The notes: generated by a model not told the origin, from the sequence alone. A stretch of DNA of 64,000 nt from Tetrahymena elliotti 4EA (GCA_000231825.2 JH720324.1:774316-838315); one strand, 5' to 3'; shown: positions 36,434 through 49,394, counted from the stretch's first letter. Made by a program: numbers and translations.

Positions 36434-39400
36434 TCAATTTTTTATCTTATAGATGCTGTCATTGCCAAAAGCAGGAGAGGAACTATTTTTGAGATACTTT
36501 TGCTCATTTTCTATAAAGTTTTGATACCTTGAACTTATTTGGTGCTGATCTTCTCTATTCTCAAAATTTAAATCATAAAAGTTACTCTTTTATTGAAGCT
36601 CAATTAACTTTTTTTCATATTCTTAGACATCAAAATACTCCTTTTTCTTTTCAAAAAATATCTCAGGAGTGATAGATTCATTTGTCAAAAGTACCCCACT
36701 CAAAATGGTATCATTTTCCTGGCTATTCTTACTTAGAAATTCAACAGCTTGCTTCTCATACTCGTTAAAATACTCTTACTTTTATGAAGTATCAACACCA
36801 TTTATGTTATTGCTATTATTATTGCCTTACCTTGTATTGTATTTAGATGTATGAGTTGAAAGTTGTATTTCTTAATTGTTAGGGGAATATGATAGACTTG
36901 TGTCATTAAACACATAATCTAAAAGCTATTATTCTACTTTTCTTCTCTTAACTAGGCTGCAAAAACAATCTAAATCAACAAATCCACCAAGATTTTCTAC
37001 ATCTATCAAAACATCTTAGATAATCATTAAAATTGTAGTATTCAATTTAGATAAATCAATATTTTCTGTGCTTATTTGACCATCACTATCGCTGTCTAAT
37101 GCAAAGAATATATATTCTAATACTTTTTTAAGTTTTTCATCTCCTTATTCTTACTTTTTAATTTAGGTGAATGATTGGTTTGAATTAAGCTGAATTGGAT
37201 TCAACGGATTACTTTACTCTTAATTAGGATAAATGCTCTCAACAGATTAGTTTTGAGGCATAAAGTGATTCTTCATTTCCTCTTGAAGTTAAAGCTGCTT
37301 CAGTTGATTTTAGAATAATTAAGTTTCTAGTCTATTTTGTGTTTGGCTTGTTTAGCTTGTTCTTCTTTATGAGTCTTAGCTATACTAGGATAATTTTTCT
37401 AATGCATTTTCTTATTCATCATCATTATCATATGTTTGATATCTCTGTTACACTTTCACAGGCTCTTTTTCATGGTCAGCAGAAATTTTTTTTTAGAATA
37501 CTAACCCCTCAGATAGAGTTTTAATCTATATTTCATTTTCAGATTAAAGTTCTTTAGATTGATTCAATTTACCTTAATTTTGCTTTTCGTTTTAGCTTGT
37601 TTTTAAATATTTATCACTCATGTTTTAGTAAAAAGAAAGCAATTCTTATTATTATTTAATTATTTGCTAATCATCCAATTATTCATTTTCTCCTTGATTT
37701 TTCTTTTCAATTTATTTCTAAGGTTATTTATCTTCTACTAAAATACTTTCATTCTTAATTGATTTATCTTATATGTGTTCTTTTCCATGCAAGAGCAATC
37801 CTTATGAGTTGCATTTGTTGTATTTTATTAAGGATGAACTCTTAATTTCATCTCTTTCAGAAGAGATATCTCTCTTTTTTCCTTTGATGAATTAAGGCTC
37901 CTTTGGCTTAAAAGGACTTATGTTATTCTAATAAATAACATAATCTTTATTTTTACTAGGTACTTTTCCATTGTTGTGAATACTCTTTAGTTAGAAGTAA
38001 GCCAATTAATTATTTGTAGGGGCTGATTCCTTTTTAGAATTTGGAGTTAGATTCTTGTTCAATATTTTTTTTAATTGTTAATCCCATTGCTCTTTCTTTT
38101 TTAGTTCTTTTTTAGCTTAATTGTAGAGTCTTTCATGAATTCCTATCCCCTTTTGTCTGCTTGCTTCTGCTATTTTTTTAGATTACTCACTTATTTATGG
38201 CTAAAAATGATTTTCGTTTTCATCATTTTGATGGTTAGTTGTGGCTTAATTTTATTTGTTTTCTTTAATTGTTTTTTAATTATTTTGTTAATCTTTTGTT
38301 GGTGTTTTAGAACGAGAAAATTTATTTTGTGATGGAGTTTTTGCTAAACTTTTAATTGGTGTAATCAATTTGGTTTCTTTGTTTTTTTATTTTTCATCTT
38401 CGACAGTAGGCTTTTCCTTACTTTAATTGATGAGATTGCTTGAATTGCATGTGATGACTTTAGATTTAGAAATATTTGCATTATTATTATTATTTTCAAC
38501 TGATTTTTTTCTTGTATTACTGATACTTCTATTTGACTTAGAAGTCTAAATAGGCGATCTGCTTCTGGTTTGTAACTCTTTTGATTTATCATTGACTTTG
38601 TTTTATTAAGAGACTGTATTTTTGAAGTAATTTTTATTGTTTATTTATTAAATATTAGAGTTATTAAATGGTGAAATAGACCTCTTTTTCTTAATTTCCT
38701 CTGCAGGTTTAATCTATTGAAATGTCATTTCTTCAATAGGTTATATTTACCCTTTATTCATAAGTAAAGCAGAATTGCTTTTCTTAATTCCTGAGCTGCT
38801 AACAATCTAGATATTTTTGTTACCACTATTTAAATTATTATAAAATTAATCATTGCAACTTGAATTTTAAGACATTTAATGAACTAAACTGTTTGATTTA
38901 TGGTATTTGAGATTAGAATCATATGCTTAAGAATTATTTTATTTAATATTTGGACTGTTTATGAAAGCAAAATCACTCTTTTCATTTGACTCATGCTATT
39001 TTACTGTGCCAATAAGCTCATTTTTTCTCATATTTTAAAGATTATTTGTGTCAATCAAATCTTAAATTTTAGATTCTTGTTACTTATTCAGATTTGCAGA
39101 GCTTTCTGCTTTTTGAAGTTTTACTTGGTCTCTAAGATTTTTCATTAAATTTGATTGAGAATTTTCTTTTTTTAGTTGAGTATTCAGAGCTTTTTATGGG
39201 CTTCCTTCTTCAAGATTGTCGCTTTTGCAAGGATAAGTATAATTTTTATCTAAAAGGGGAGAAATACTTCTTTGCTCTACTTAACTTTCATTATTAATGA
39301 TATTTTGCTGCTGGAAATTTTAAACTTAATTTGGACTTACATCTCTTTTCCATTTCTTGGTTGTCTTTTTAGAGCTCAAAGACTGATTATTAATATGACT

Positions 39401-40648
39401 TTCACTTAAATTGAAGCTTTAGTTTGATACTTGTTCCTATTAAATATTTTTATTGCTCTTTTCTAATTTAAAAAGACTTTTCATTTCTTATTACTTTCTA
39501 TTGTAAAGCTCGCTTAAAGCTTCTTCATGAGAGTCATAAATATTATAGAATGGTTTTTTTTATTCTTCATTTTAATTATTTTATTTTTCATTTGCCAATT
39601 TCTCTTTGTTTTTAACTTATAAATTTTCTTATTCAGCAAAGAGATTCTTTTTGCATTAAGATAGCTCATACCTTTGGTTGTATACATTTTAATTCTAATC
39701 TTTCAATTACTAATCGCCTTAGTTTTGATTTTACTTATCAAAGATGCTATCCTAAAAAGAAGGAAGCTAATCCATTCTATGACTGTTATTTTGCTAATAT
39801 TAAGAATCATTCTTATTAGTAATATCATTGATCTAACTACTATTTTATTCTATTAGTCTTTATATTTGTTAATTGATTTATACTATCAATTATGGGACGC
39901 AATCCAAACTATAATTATGCTTTATGCAAAAATTTTTAGCTTTTTCGGGTACTTCATCTTCATTTTCAATAATAAGCTTATCAACACCAGTAGGAACCTC
40001 TAATATAATAGTCAAAATTTAATGCTAATTACTATATCTACTGTTAAAAAGATTCTTAGTTTTTTAGTCTTTATTTATAATTTAGTCAGTTTTTGAGCTA
40101 AGTCTTTCACTTTGCAAGTCTGATTTATTATTCTCCTTAAACTAATCCTTCATGTTCATATAATTATAATTAGTAATTTAATTTGTGTCCTTCTTGCTTG
40201 TTGTTAATGATTTCTAAGAATTAATAATATTTATTTTGTTGCTAGGCTTAAGAGGAGAAAATCTTTAATTTGTAATATTTTGATTGCTTTTAATATAATC
40301 TAAATGGTAACTATTAGGAGAAATATCTACTTTTTAATGCTAATCCTTCTATTTTAAATCTCTGCTTTGGCCTTCCTTAATCATGTAAGAGGAAGGACTT
40401 TTGTCCTTTATATTTTCTTGCATTTGCTTGTTTTATTCTTCATTCTATTAAAACATTTTAGTTAAACGCTCATTTAGACTCGTTTGCTTCTTTTTTAACA
40501 GCTCTATGGTTTGAAAACTATTGTTTTTTGGCTTCTCAATCTTGTAATCAAAATATTTTTAGACGTTCTGAGCTTCAAGATACTGAACCATCTCAATATT
40601 CTCCACTGAGTCACACTGGACTTCATTACTCTAAAATTTTGCTTACAT
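36434..40648 (-). CDS. Giant Q/N/K-rich protein with one EF-hand loop
   Basis: An uninterrupted frame of 4215 nt (1404 residues) with ATG at 40648 (MQAKFQSNEVQCDSVEN) and TGA at 36436-36434; no intron is needed. Almost the whole protein is low-complexity and hydrophilic, with coiled-coil stretches (RLYNQAKKELKKKEQWDQQL) and S/N/K tracts (SRSPIQTSKSNRSISNTRKK). Near residues 1170-1205 a compact segment FFALDSDSDGQISTENIDL has the spacing of an EF-hand calcium loop (D1, D3, D5, G6, I8), although position 12 is N rather than E; a second partial hand could follow around DVENLGGFVDLDCFCSL. Family annotation in ciliates would be EF-hand protein, possibly cytoskeletal or basal-body/cortical, but this is inference. 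Continuous frame and ciliate codon bias argue for a real gene. Confidence 0.8.
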
Positions 40649-42804
40649 AATCGATCAATCAATATCCTACTTTAAAAATACTGACTTTAAACAGCTATTT
40701 TTGATTTATCTATTAATTCTTAAATATTTTTAATGATTTGTGAAAATCAATAAATAAGTTAAATTCTTTTAATTGTTAATTAGCTCATAAACAAATTAAT
40801 TAAAATCTAATACCGCTACAAAGCTACATCAATTTTTCATAAATAATTATCTAACTAACAACTTTCTTAATTCTAAATAAAGGATGAATACTATCAGATA
40901 TAAACAATATTTAATTTTACATTACATTCATCTTCTTTTTAAAAAAATGTATTTTGTTTAATATCAAAAGATGTGTCATATTTGATTATTCTTTGATCAA
41001 TAACAATACTTAATTTAATAAATACTTAGTTTTTCTTTACAAAAAATAAATAAAGTCTTTTTAAAATAAATAAAATAAGAAAAACAATTTAATGGACTTT
41101 TTAAGAAGATTGAAAAAATGTTCGATTTAGTCTAATTATTAATAGAGTTTATTTATGAATAAAAATTTCAATTTTAAATTTTTCAAATTTTTCAATTTTG
41201 GTTTGTTTATTTCAGTTTTATCAAAAATTGAATAATTCCAATACTTATTTATTTAATAGATATTTGAAAGAATAAATTTGTAATATTTCAAATTAAATAT
41301 TTTTTTAGGAAAATATTAAAGTTGCTCAAATAGAAAATTATGTTTTATTTGAAAACATCCTCATTACAAAATATTAAAAATAGAATTGATTTATCATGTT
41401 AAATCTTATCTTTTTTAATAAATGAAATAATTAGTTTTTTATCTAAATTTTTTAAATCTAATTAAAACAAATTAATTTAGCACCACTTAAATCTGATTAA
41501 ACTATTTGTTATTTTTTCTAAAAGTAGAATTCTTTGAAAAAAAAAAAAAATTAAAATTTTAAAATAAAAAATTGACTCACTTTTTCTATCTTAAAATATT
41601 AATAAAAAATAAAGTTGGCAAAAAAATACTTGAAGTTTTTAAATGATAAAATATAAATAAATCTAAAAGTAAAAAAATGATTATTAAGTAAAGTACTGAC
41701 TAGATATTTTTTAAAAGAATATTCCTTTATGTAACATGAATTTTTATTTAGGATTGAATTACAATTCTTTTCTTTGGATAGGTCAAAATATAATTGTGCT
41801 AGAAATAAGTATGCACTTTTTTAATTATTTATGTTACTCTTTCAAATGTGTTACTTACAAATAAATTATAAACTAACTTGAAGATTTTTACATCATATTT
41901 AAAAAATTTCTTTGTACTTAATATTTTATGTAAATACCAATATGAAAAAGAGCAAAGATCTACGAACTCTAAAAATTGCTATCAATTTGAATGGCTTTTA
42001 TATTTTTAAAAATAGGGTTCTCTAATTTTGTGTGTGTTTTAAAGTATTTACATTAGTAATAAATCTATTGTTTTACGATAATAATTTATTAATTTATTGT
42101 AGAGCTATTGATAAGATAAAAACTCACTTATTTTATATATTTATTAAATAGAAATATTCTGAAAGTAAAGTTTAAAGATTTAATCTTTTGACTAAAATAA
42201 ATGAAATTGTAATTAGATTTAGTGATTGAAGGGTTGAATTTAATAATTTGTAAACTCAATGTTTATTTATTTGACTTGAATTGAGTTAATTTTGTATTTA
42301 TCTCATGCAAAAAGTAATCTAAATGGGAAGATTTAATTGTTTCTAGAATAAATTCTTTCATAATCTAAAATAAATAAATTAATTCAAAGCCAAGATAAAA
42401 TATGACAATTTATTTTTCTTAAACATTTAGCATTTTCAAATCTTAAGATTCTAATTAATAAACTCATAAAATAATTTAAAAGAGATAATTCAGTCAATTA
42501 CGAGAATATTTTAGATTAAAAATTGAATTAATTAATTCGAGTTATATAAAGAAACAATGATTTTTATCTATAATAGAAGGAATAAATAAATTGATGTTGT
42601 TTAATTTGTTTTATGAGAAGATAATTTCTTTTATTAATTTTGAGGTTTTGAGATGATAACTAAGAATACCGATGGTATTTTTCAATATAATTTTTAAACA
42701 ACTCAACTCAATCACTAATTTGGGTAACTTTTAAACAAGATTTATCAATAACAAATAAATAATTCTTTTTAGTAAACAACATTAATTAAAGTTAAAATAT
42801 CAAA
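40649..42804. other. Long divergent intergenic region
   Basis: About 2.2 kb between the divergent EF-hand gene and the amidase gene. Poly-A/T tracts only; no frame or repeat was recognised. Confidence 0.5.
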
Positions 42805-43854
42805 ATGAAAACTGTCTTACTTTTATCAGCTTTTCTTGTTTTGGCAAGTTCCATTATGATTCCTCATATTGGACCTGCTGTAGGAAAACCACTTCCTATT
42901 TACAATGTTGATATTGATGCTCCCTTAAGAGATTAATGGGCTCCTATTTTGAAAGACTTTAAAGCACCTTTTGCTAAGTTCGTCAAAGATTTCCGTACTA
43001 TTCTTCGTTTCCCTGATTCTTTTTATAGCTACGTTGGAAAGTATGCCAAGAATGGCTTCAAATTCTAACGTTATGTTGAAGAAATTGAGATTTTTAGTGA
43101 ACTTCTTGAAGTTGATTTCAATATACTTTTCTCATTGAATTTGCTCTATGAAATTCAAAGTGGTAAAGCCTGTACCTCTATCGTTTTTAGAGATGAAAAT
43201 GGCAGAATTATTCATGGTCGTAACTGGGATTTCGAATTCTGGTATGAATTAGCTCATATTTCTTTCTAAATTAACTATCATAAGAATGGTGAATTATTCT
43301 ATCAAGCACAAGCTATTGCTGGTGCTGTCTTCTTCTTCACAGCCTAAAAGCCTGGAAAATTCGCCGTCTCTATTAATGCCAGACACACCAAGACTTTCGT
43401 GACTAACATCTATGAATTATTATTCACTAACAATGTCCCTGCCCTTTATTTAGTTAGAGAATTCATGGAAACTGTTGACACTTATGATGAAGCTGTATTG
43501 AAATTCAAAACTACTCCCACTGTTGACCCTGTTTACTACATCGTTAGTGGCCCTGGTCTCTACGATGGTACTGTTATCGAAAAGGATAGAGATTTTGTTA
43601 AATAATCATTTGTTCTCACTGATGAAACCTGGTTCTTAGTCCAAACTAACTACGATAGAGATATCCCTGATCCTAAACACGATCAAAGAAGAACTCCTGC
43701 TGAATAAAGAATGACTGAATACGGATAAAGCTTGAATGAACAAGGTCTTCTTGATGATGTCCTTTCTGTATTCCCTAATTTTAATATTGCCACCATTTCA
43801 TCTACTTTAATGTCCTCCCAAACAGGATACTTCAACAACACTGTATGGTATTGA
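42805..43854 (+). CDS. Secreted acid-ceramidase/NAAA-family amidase
   Basis: Intronless, 349 residues. N-terminal signal peptide (MKTVLLLSAFLVLASS), hence lysosomal or secreted. This N-terminal-nucleophile family hydrolyses amide bonds of ceramides or N-acylethanolamines after autocleavage before a Cys. The key region is present: G-K-A-C-T-S-I-V, with Cys near residue 130 as expected nucleophile, followed by GRIIHGRNWDFEFW, the R-N-W-D active-site block. The pro-region before the Cys (about 129 residues) has normal length. Further family-like segments are FAVSINARH and YYIVSGPG. Codons are strikingly C-ending and TAA/TAG-Gln is the main Gln choice, the pattern of highly expressed ciliate genes; neighbours lack this. 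It ends early at TNTVWY-like text (FNNTVWY). Confidence 0.92.
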
Positions 43855-44822
43855 ATAAAAGAACCCTAACAAATAGCAATTAACTAGTTTCTATTTTTCT
43901 TGTTTTAAAATAATATAAAAAAATTTTATCAAATTTCATATTAGTAGTATTAAATAGCACGAAGGATTATTTCCTATTTATTAATTATCTCTAACTCTTC
44001 ATTTTTATTTTAATCATTTAAAGTTGATCAAAGGTTTTAAACCCCATAATTAAATTAATTTTTTATAATATTGAGAAGTACTTTAAATACTTAAACATTT
44101 TAAATTGATCAAGGACCCTATTCATCTTATTTGTTTTTTCTATAGCCTTATAGAAGGTAAAAATAGGAGCAAATTTCAATTAATTCACAATCCAACTTCA
44201 TAAAAAGTAAAAATTAAAGAAGAGATTTACTTGTTAAAAAAAATAAAATGAATCCTTTAAAAAATAAATAAATTTAATTTAAAACTAAATTCATTTTTTA
44301 TCAAATTAAAATGATTGAGATAGTTTTTTTTGACAAGAAGACAATAATTAACATTTAAAATAAAAACAATTTTCTGAAAAATACAAAAGATAATTTGAAT
44401 AAAATAAAAATAAATCTATATAAACTCAATGAACTTTAATCCTGGATGATAAAAAATATTTATTTATTAAAAAAATGAAATGATTACTTTTAGTTAATAT
44501 TTAGTTGGCTATTATATTAGATAGAGCCTTAGAGAGTTATTAAGCTTTTTTCACAAAAGAATTCTTCTATTTTACTGTTTGATTTTTTATTAGCTAATCT
44601 TTATAATAAATTAGAAAAGATTCCTCTACATCTATCTGTATAGAAATTTTTCTAATCTTATAATTATGATTTTTAAAATGCATTGCTGAGGAAATTAATA
44701 ACTAAAACCAATTAATTGGATCAAAAAAATTTGATATTAAAAGAAAATTAATATTAATAATCACATAATCTTTTTGTTTAATTGATTTAAAAAATTAATA
44801 GATAAGTAAATAAATAAAGAAA
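43855..44822. other. Intergenic, AT-rich
   Basis: About 1 kb with no recognised frame, RNA gene or repeat. Confidence 0.5.
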
Positions 44823-45467
44823 ATGAGTCACATAATTTAAGGAAAATTGAAGCTTAAGGGAAGCTTTTAAAAAAGTTTAGACAGGAAGGAAGAAAAAGTT
44901 AAGAGATAAATTGAAGAAGAATAAATTAAGAAAGCTGAAGAGATATTTAAGAAGGACCAGAAAGCTAAAGCACAAGATGATTAACCAAAGATATTAACTT
45001 TTGAACCAGAAGATGGTGAAGGTAGAATTTTGACAAGTTCCACAACTATTTAAGGAGATGGAACTAAATTCCTTTCTTAAGTAAAGAAAGATGATTTTTT
45101 AATTGTGTAGAATCCATAGTCTTTGGCTAAAGAGGAAAGAAAAATTGCATGCATTATGAGTGATAAGAGTATATTACTCTACAAACCATTCAGCTTTGAT
45201 ATCATGAGCTTTACATAATTTTAATTTAGAAAATAAGATTAAGTAGAGCAAAAAGAAGAAGATTTAGAAGATGTTTACAAAAATAAATTTTTAGGTTTGA
45301 CAAAAAAAATAAACAAAGAAAAAGATTCATAAATATTGGAGTATCGTGAGAAAAAAGGAATGTGGGGCTATAATACTGTTAAAAAAGAGGTTGGTAAAGA
45401 TTAATCAAGAGAATAACTTCTCGATTAAAGAATTAAAAAAGGAAGAGATAAATTTTGTTGGTTCTGA
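44823..45467 (+). CDS. Hypothetical basic protein with a G-R-I-x-T-S-x-T-T domain
   Basis: Intronless, 214 residues, TGA at 45465. Two parts are seen. The N-terminal ~65 residues are highly charged and helical (KLKLKGSFQKSLDRKEEKVK), starting with a K-L-K-L-K-G stretch like the lead of the small eukaryotic FAM32A-type proteins. Residues ~70-145 form a beta-type domain: GRILTSSTTIQGDGTKFLSQ, DDFLIVQNP, ERKIACIMSDKSILLYKPFS. I associate this G-R-I-x-T-S-x-T-T-x-x-G-x-G-T-x-F pattern with conserved alveolate proteins of unknown function. The C-terminal third is charged again and ends RDKFCWF. No signal peptide, membrane segment or catalytic motif. A nuclear or RNA-associated role would fit the charge but is a guess. 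Confidence 0.8.
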
Positions 45468-46128
45468 ACAAATTCAATGTTAAATCTATACAAATAAACT
45501 AACAAATAAGCATGTAATTAAATATTTTTTATTCGTGTTTACACTTAAAAATAATTTCAGTTCATATTTTTAGTGTTTTAAAATAACTTTAAATTGGCTG
45601 GCAAGCGTCTATCAAATCAATTAAAAATATTCAAAATCAATAAAGGAAAGACTGTCTATTTTCAGAAAGAATATCAAATTATTTTAAAATTTAATGTATT
45701 AAAATTGTTTAAGTGTTTCTTTTAAAATATTATTGACAATTTTGACACCAGTTATCTATAAAAAAGTAAGTAGTGTTTCAGTAGATAAAGAAAGATAAAA
45801 AAAATAAACCAAATAGTTAGATTTTTTGTCATGCTAAAAAAGTTTGTAAAATTTTATTTTATTTTTAGTTTTGCTTGATGTTTTGAAGATAAAAAATATT
45901 TATTTAACTTTATTTTAAAGTTTAACTTGGAGTTATGAAGATAAAAAATGCTAATGAAAGAAAATTATAAAGCACACATATTTTTTACACATTATATTTT
46001 TATTTATTTTTTGTTTTTCACTTTATTTCTTTACTTTATTTGATTTTTCAAAATTTTTTATGTGAGATGTTACTTTCTAGTCTGCCTATTTATCTTTTTA
46101 ATAATCAATTAATGCATCAATTTACTCA
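45468..46128. other. Convergent intergenic region
   Basis: Lies between the 3' ends of two convergent genes. AT-rich; a short phrase GAAGATAAAAAAT recurs near 45884 and 45937. Nothing else is seen. Confidence 0.45.
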
Positions 46129-47705
46129 TCAAACTTTATTTATGAGTTAACGAACTTCTGTAAAGGCACTAATTAAAGAGAGTGTTTAAACTTTTTCATC
46201 ACAGTTGATTGACATTCTATATTCAAGATCTGCCAATCTTTTAACTAAAAATTCAAGAGCTATGCTAGGATAGGAAGTATTCATTAAAAATATATTAATT
46301 TCTTTTAACATAACTTGTAAAGATATTCCCTTTTCAACTTAGTAACTTTATATTACTTAAAAAAGTTATTATGTATTATAATGATTACAAATCAAATTTA
46401 TTTTACTTTAATATGATTATTCAATAGTTTTATTATTCATAGTATCAATGATATTTTAAATGTCTTTAGGGGTTGCATTACCAGTAAATTTATAAACTAA
46501 TTCATGTGTTATTTCTACTTCTTCTTGGTCACCAAAGCCTTATAAAGAAAGTGACTATTTTATTTCAAAAAATGATTAAATAATTTAAAAAAAATATTTA
46601 TATTGTGTTACTTAAAGCATATTAACTACTCTTCTCATATCACCATCACAAAGTTTGAATACAGTTTCAATTCCAGAATATTTAAATTTTAACTTTTCTG
46701 ACTCACAAATTTATGCAATTCTAACTTTGGCATCTTCATAAGGAATATGCTTGAATTTAAATCTAGTGCATCTTGATTAAAGAGCAGGAATAATCTTAGA
46801 AACATAGTTACAAATCATGCAAAATCTAGCATTGCTACTGTATTTTTCAATAACTATTTAAAATAATAAATAACCTAAATATTTTTCCTTCCTATTATTT
46901 TATTATATACTTCTTCTCAAAGCAAACTGAGCTTAATTTGTCATAGAATCAGCTTCATCCAAAATAATTAGCTTTGTACCTTTTCTATACATTTGTATTA
47001 ATAATTAATACTAAATTTATTTTAAAATGTGTTGAATTGATTTCAGATATAAATATGAATTTTATTTTTCTTAGAAATTTCTTTATAAAATTTGGATTGT
47101 ATTATTTACCCGACAGTACCAAAGTTAGCAGTACTTGCGAATGTTTTAATTTGATCTCTAACAACATCAATACCTCTTTCATCAGAAGCGTTAAGCTTTT
47201 TTAAATTAATTTTATTAGTTTAAATTCCAAATTAAACTAAAATACTTCTAAAACTAGCTGCTTATAATTCTTTCCATATAACTATTTAGCAAGTGCAACT
47301 ATCAATGAGGTTTTACCTGTTTAATATAATAATTATTTAGTATTTCTTGATATCGAATCAGTTAAAAAGATATTTAACCTGTTCCTGGAGGTCCATAGAA
47401 CAATAAATTAGGTAATTTTTTATCTTCTTCAATGAATTTTTTAACTATTTTTGCATACAAATTAAATTTTAGAATCTGATCAATAACTCTACTTTATTAT
47501 TTTGCTAATGAATAATTACTTGTTGAAACTATGTATTAATGTGAAATGACATTATCTAAATTTTCAGGTCTGTATTTTTCAACCCAAGGAATATTCTATT
47601 GCTTCTATTTATTTTCCTAATATAAAATTTAAACAAGTTATGCATTTCATTTAATACTTAAATTTATTTTAGTCTTACAACTGTAATAGGAATTTCTTCT
47701 TCCAT
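46129..47705 (-). CDS. RFC5: Replication factor C small subunit, RFC5 type (yeast Rfc3)
   Basis: Clamp-loader AAA+ subunit that helps load PCNA at primer ends in the nucleus. ATG at 47705 (MEEEIPITV), TGA at 46131-46129, interrupted by about eight short introns. After splicing: [18 protein letters not shown] (RFC box), [20 protein letters not shown] and T-G-K-T-S (Walker A, split by an intron), [28 protein letters not shown] (Walker B D-E-A-D), [20 protein letters not shown] (sensor 1 region and the S-R-C motif), [10 protein letters not shown] (sensor 2), and the C-terminal collar [10 protein letters not shown]...[10 protein letters not shown]. The I-S-H-Q-x-I-x-S-T-I and K-F-I-x-E-D pattern separates RFC5/Rfc3 from the other subunits. 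Intron positions are inferred from protein homology and GTA/TAG ends. Confidence 0.93.
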
Positions 47706-49050
47706 TTCTACTAAATTATATCTTTTTTATTTGTAAATTTCTTTAAATTCAGCTAAAAATCTATCTTTTAAGTGTTATTTATTTATTTATCTTTTATCAA
47801 GATTTATGTTTATTAGAATTTATATTATAGCTAGCGCCAAATCCTAGTTAATAATTAATCGATTAATCCTTAATTTCAGTATAATATACAAAGAGCGCGA
47901 AAACTATTCTAACATCTTCATTCTAAATTGAACGCAAATTTCATTTATCAAATTAATAATAAAAAACACTCAAAATTATTCTGTTAAAAATGCTTATTTA
48001 AAAACTAATAGATATTTTATCTTTCTCTTTCAATCAATTTTAAGACAAAAATTCTAATTTTAAGAAACATTACATAATCAATCCTTCAAAATGAAAATTT
48101 CGAAGAATTATAATTCAATAAAGTCTTATTTAATGATTGGGTTTTCTTCAAATATTGATTTTATATACTGTAATTGCTCATTAATTAATACATTTTTTTC
48201 CTCAAAATATATTTTTTTTAATTAAGAAAAAAAATTTGAATATGGCATTTTTTTTTCAGTCTGGGATACCTTAATTAATGAGCAACTACAGTATTCAAAA
48301 TCAAGCTATTTTTACCTTAATAGTTTAAGATAATAATAGATTTCAATTATTTTTTTCAATATTATTTAATTTTTAATAATTAATTTGATAACATTTTAAT
48401 ATGTTCATTTTAGAAATTATTAGTAAAGTACTTGCTAAAAAAATCTTAAATTAATATTAAAAATTTGCATAAATAATCCCTCTTAGAAAATAAGGAAAAC
48501 TAAATCAACTCAAATATTTTTAAAAATTAATTTAACTAAGTGTTACACAATCTATGTTTAACTTAGCTCCTTACATATTTTATGATAAAATTAAAAATAT
48601 CAAAGTGGTTACTTGCTTTTATCAAAATATTAACTTAATTTAAGAATAAAACTAAAATATGTGGATTTTAAGGATTTAAGAAATTAAAAATAAATAGATT
48701 TGCATATTTGAAATCGAAATCTGAGGTTAACATTAAGTTACCTGATAATATATTTTTATTGAGATATATTACAAACAAAGGTGGAGATTATAATACGCAA
48801 ATACTGGATTTGGAAAGATTTATCTGAAAATGATGAATTGACTGTAAAAAAGTAGAAAATTTGAAAAAAGATCTAGAGATAAGATAATTTCTTCAATTTA
48901 ATTAAGTAGGTCTTTTGTTTTTGTTTGATTTGTTTAATAATTTATTAATAAAGCTAACAAAAATTAACAAGAAGAAGTAAATAATCTTTTTTTTAAGCAA
49001 AATTAATCAATTGATAAGTAAGTTAGATAAAAAGAAAAGGTCTGTTTGAA
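47706..49050. other. Divergent intergenic region holding an inverted-repeat element
   Basis: About 1.35 kb upstream of both the RFC gene and a small plus-strand gene. Apart from the element at 48155-48304 only AT-rich sequence is seen. Confidence 0.5.
48155..48304. mobile_element. 150-bp MITE-like element with 34-bp inverted ends
   Basis: The left end (48155-48188, beginning TTGATTTTATATACTGTA) and the right end (48271-48304, whose complement begins TTGATTTTGAATACTGTA) match at about 31 of 34 positions and both run into TTGCTCATTAATTAA. The 82-bp centre is AT-rich with no frame. Size, imperfect terminal inverted repeats and absence of coding fit a miniature inverted-repeat element; no convincing target-site duplication is seen. 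It could also form a long hairpin RNA. Confidence 0.65.
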
Positions 49051-49392
49051 ATGGATTAAGAACAAAAATTATAGTATGATTTGAATGAAGATAGCATAGA
49101 TATACCATACTAGGAAGTAAATGCCAACAATCTAGAAGACTAAAAGATAAATGAAGTTAAAAATTAAGCAAAGCATAAAAAGAAAAAAGTATAATTTAGA
49201 TACAAAGAAGTCCAATAGGAGAATTTAAAAGATTTGAGAGACCATTTTGCAAAGTTTTTTTAAATCACAACAGAGGAAATAAAGAGTTCTTTTGAAGAGA
49301 TGAGCCTTTTACTTTTTAACATTAAAAGAATAGTTTAGCAGTTTTAATGGAACTAGTGTAAAAATACAATTTTTATATTAAATGATTGTTGA
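49051..49392 (+). CDS. Small hydrophilic hypothetical protein
   Basis: Frame of 113 residues starting MDQEQKLQYDLNEDS, with TGA at 49390. It is acidic at the N-terminus, then basic (KHKKKKVQFRYK), and ends with a helical amphipathic stretch (DHFAKFFQITTEEIKSSFEE; SLLLFNIKRIVQQF). Codon choice and composition look coding. The last ~12 residues (after QFQWNQ) are less convincing and a GTGTAA donor there could mark an intron, so the C-terminus is open. No domain is recognised; the E-E-I-K-S-S-F-E-E-M-S helix may form a coiled coil. Confidence 0.6.
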
Positions 49393-49394
49393 TT

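Noticed and set aside
38135..38332. Hydrophobic plus-strand frame looking like a membrane protein
   Set aside because: It is the antisense of the Lys/Asn/Gln-rich EF-hand gene; such antisense frames are hydrophobic by composition.
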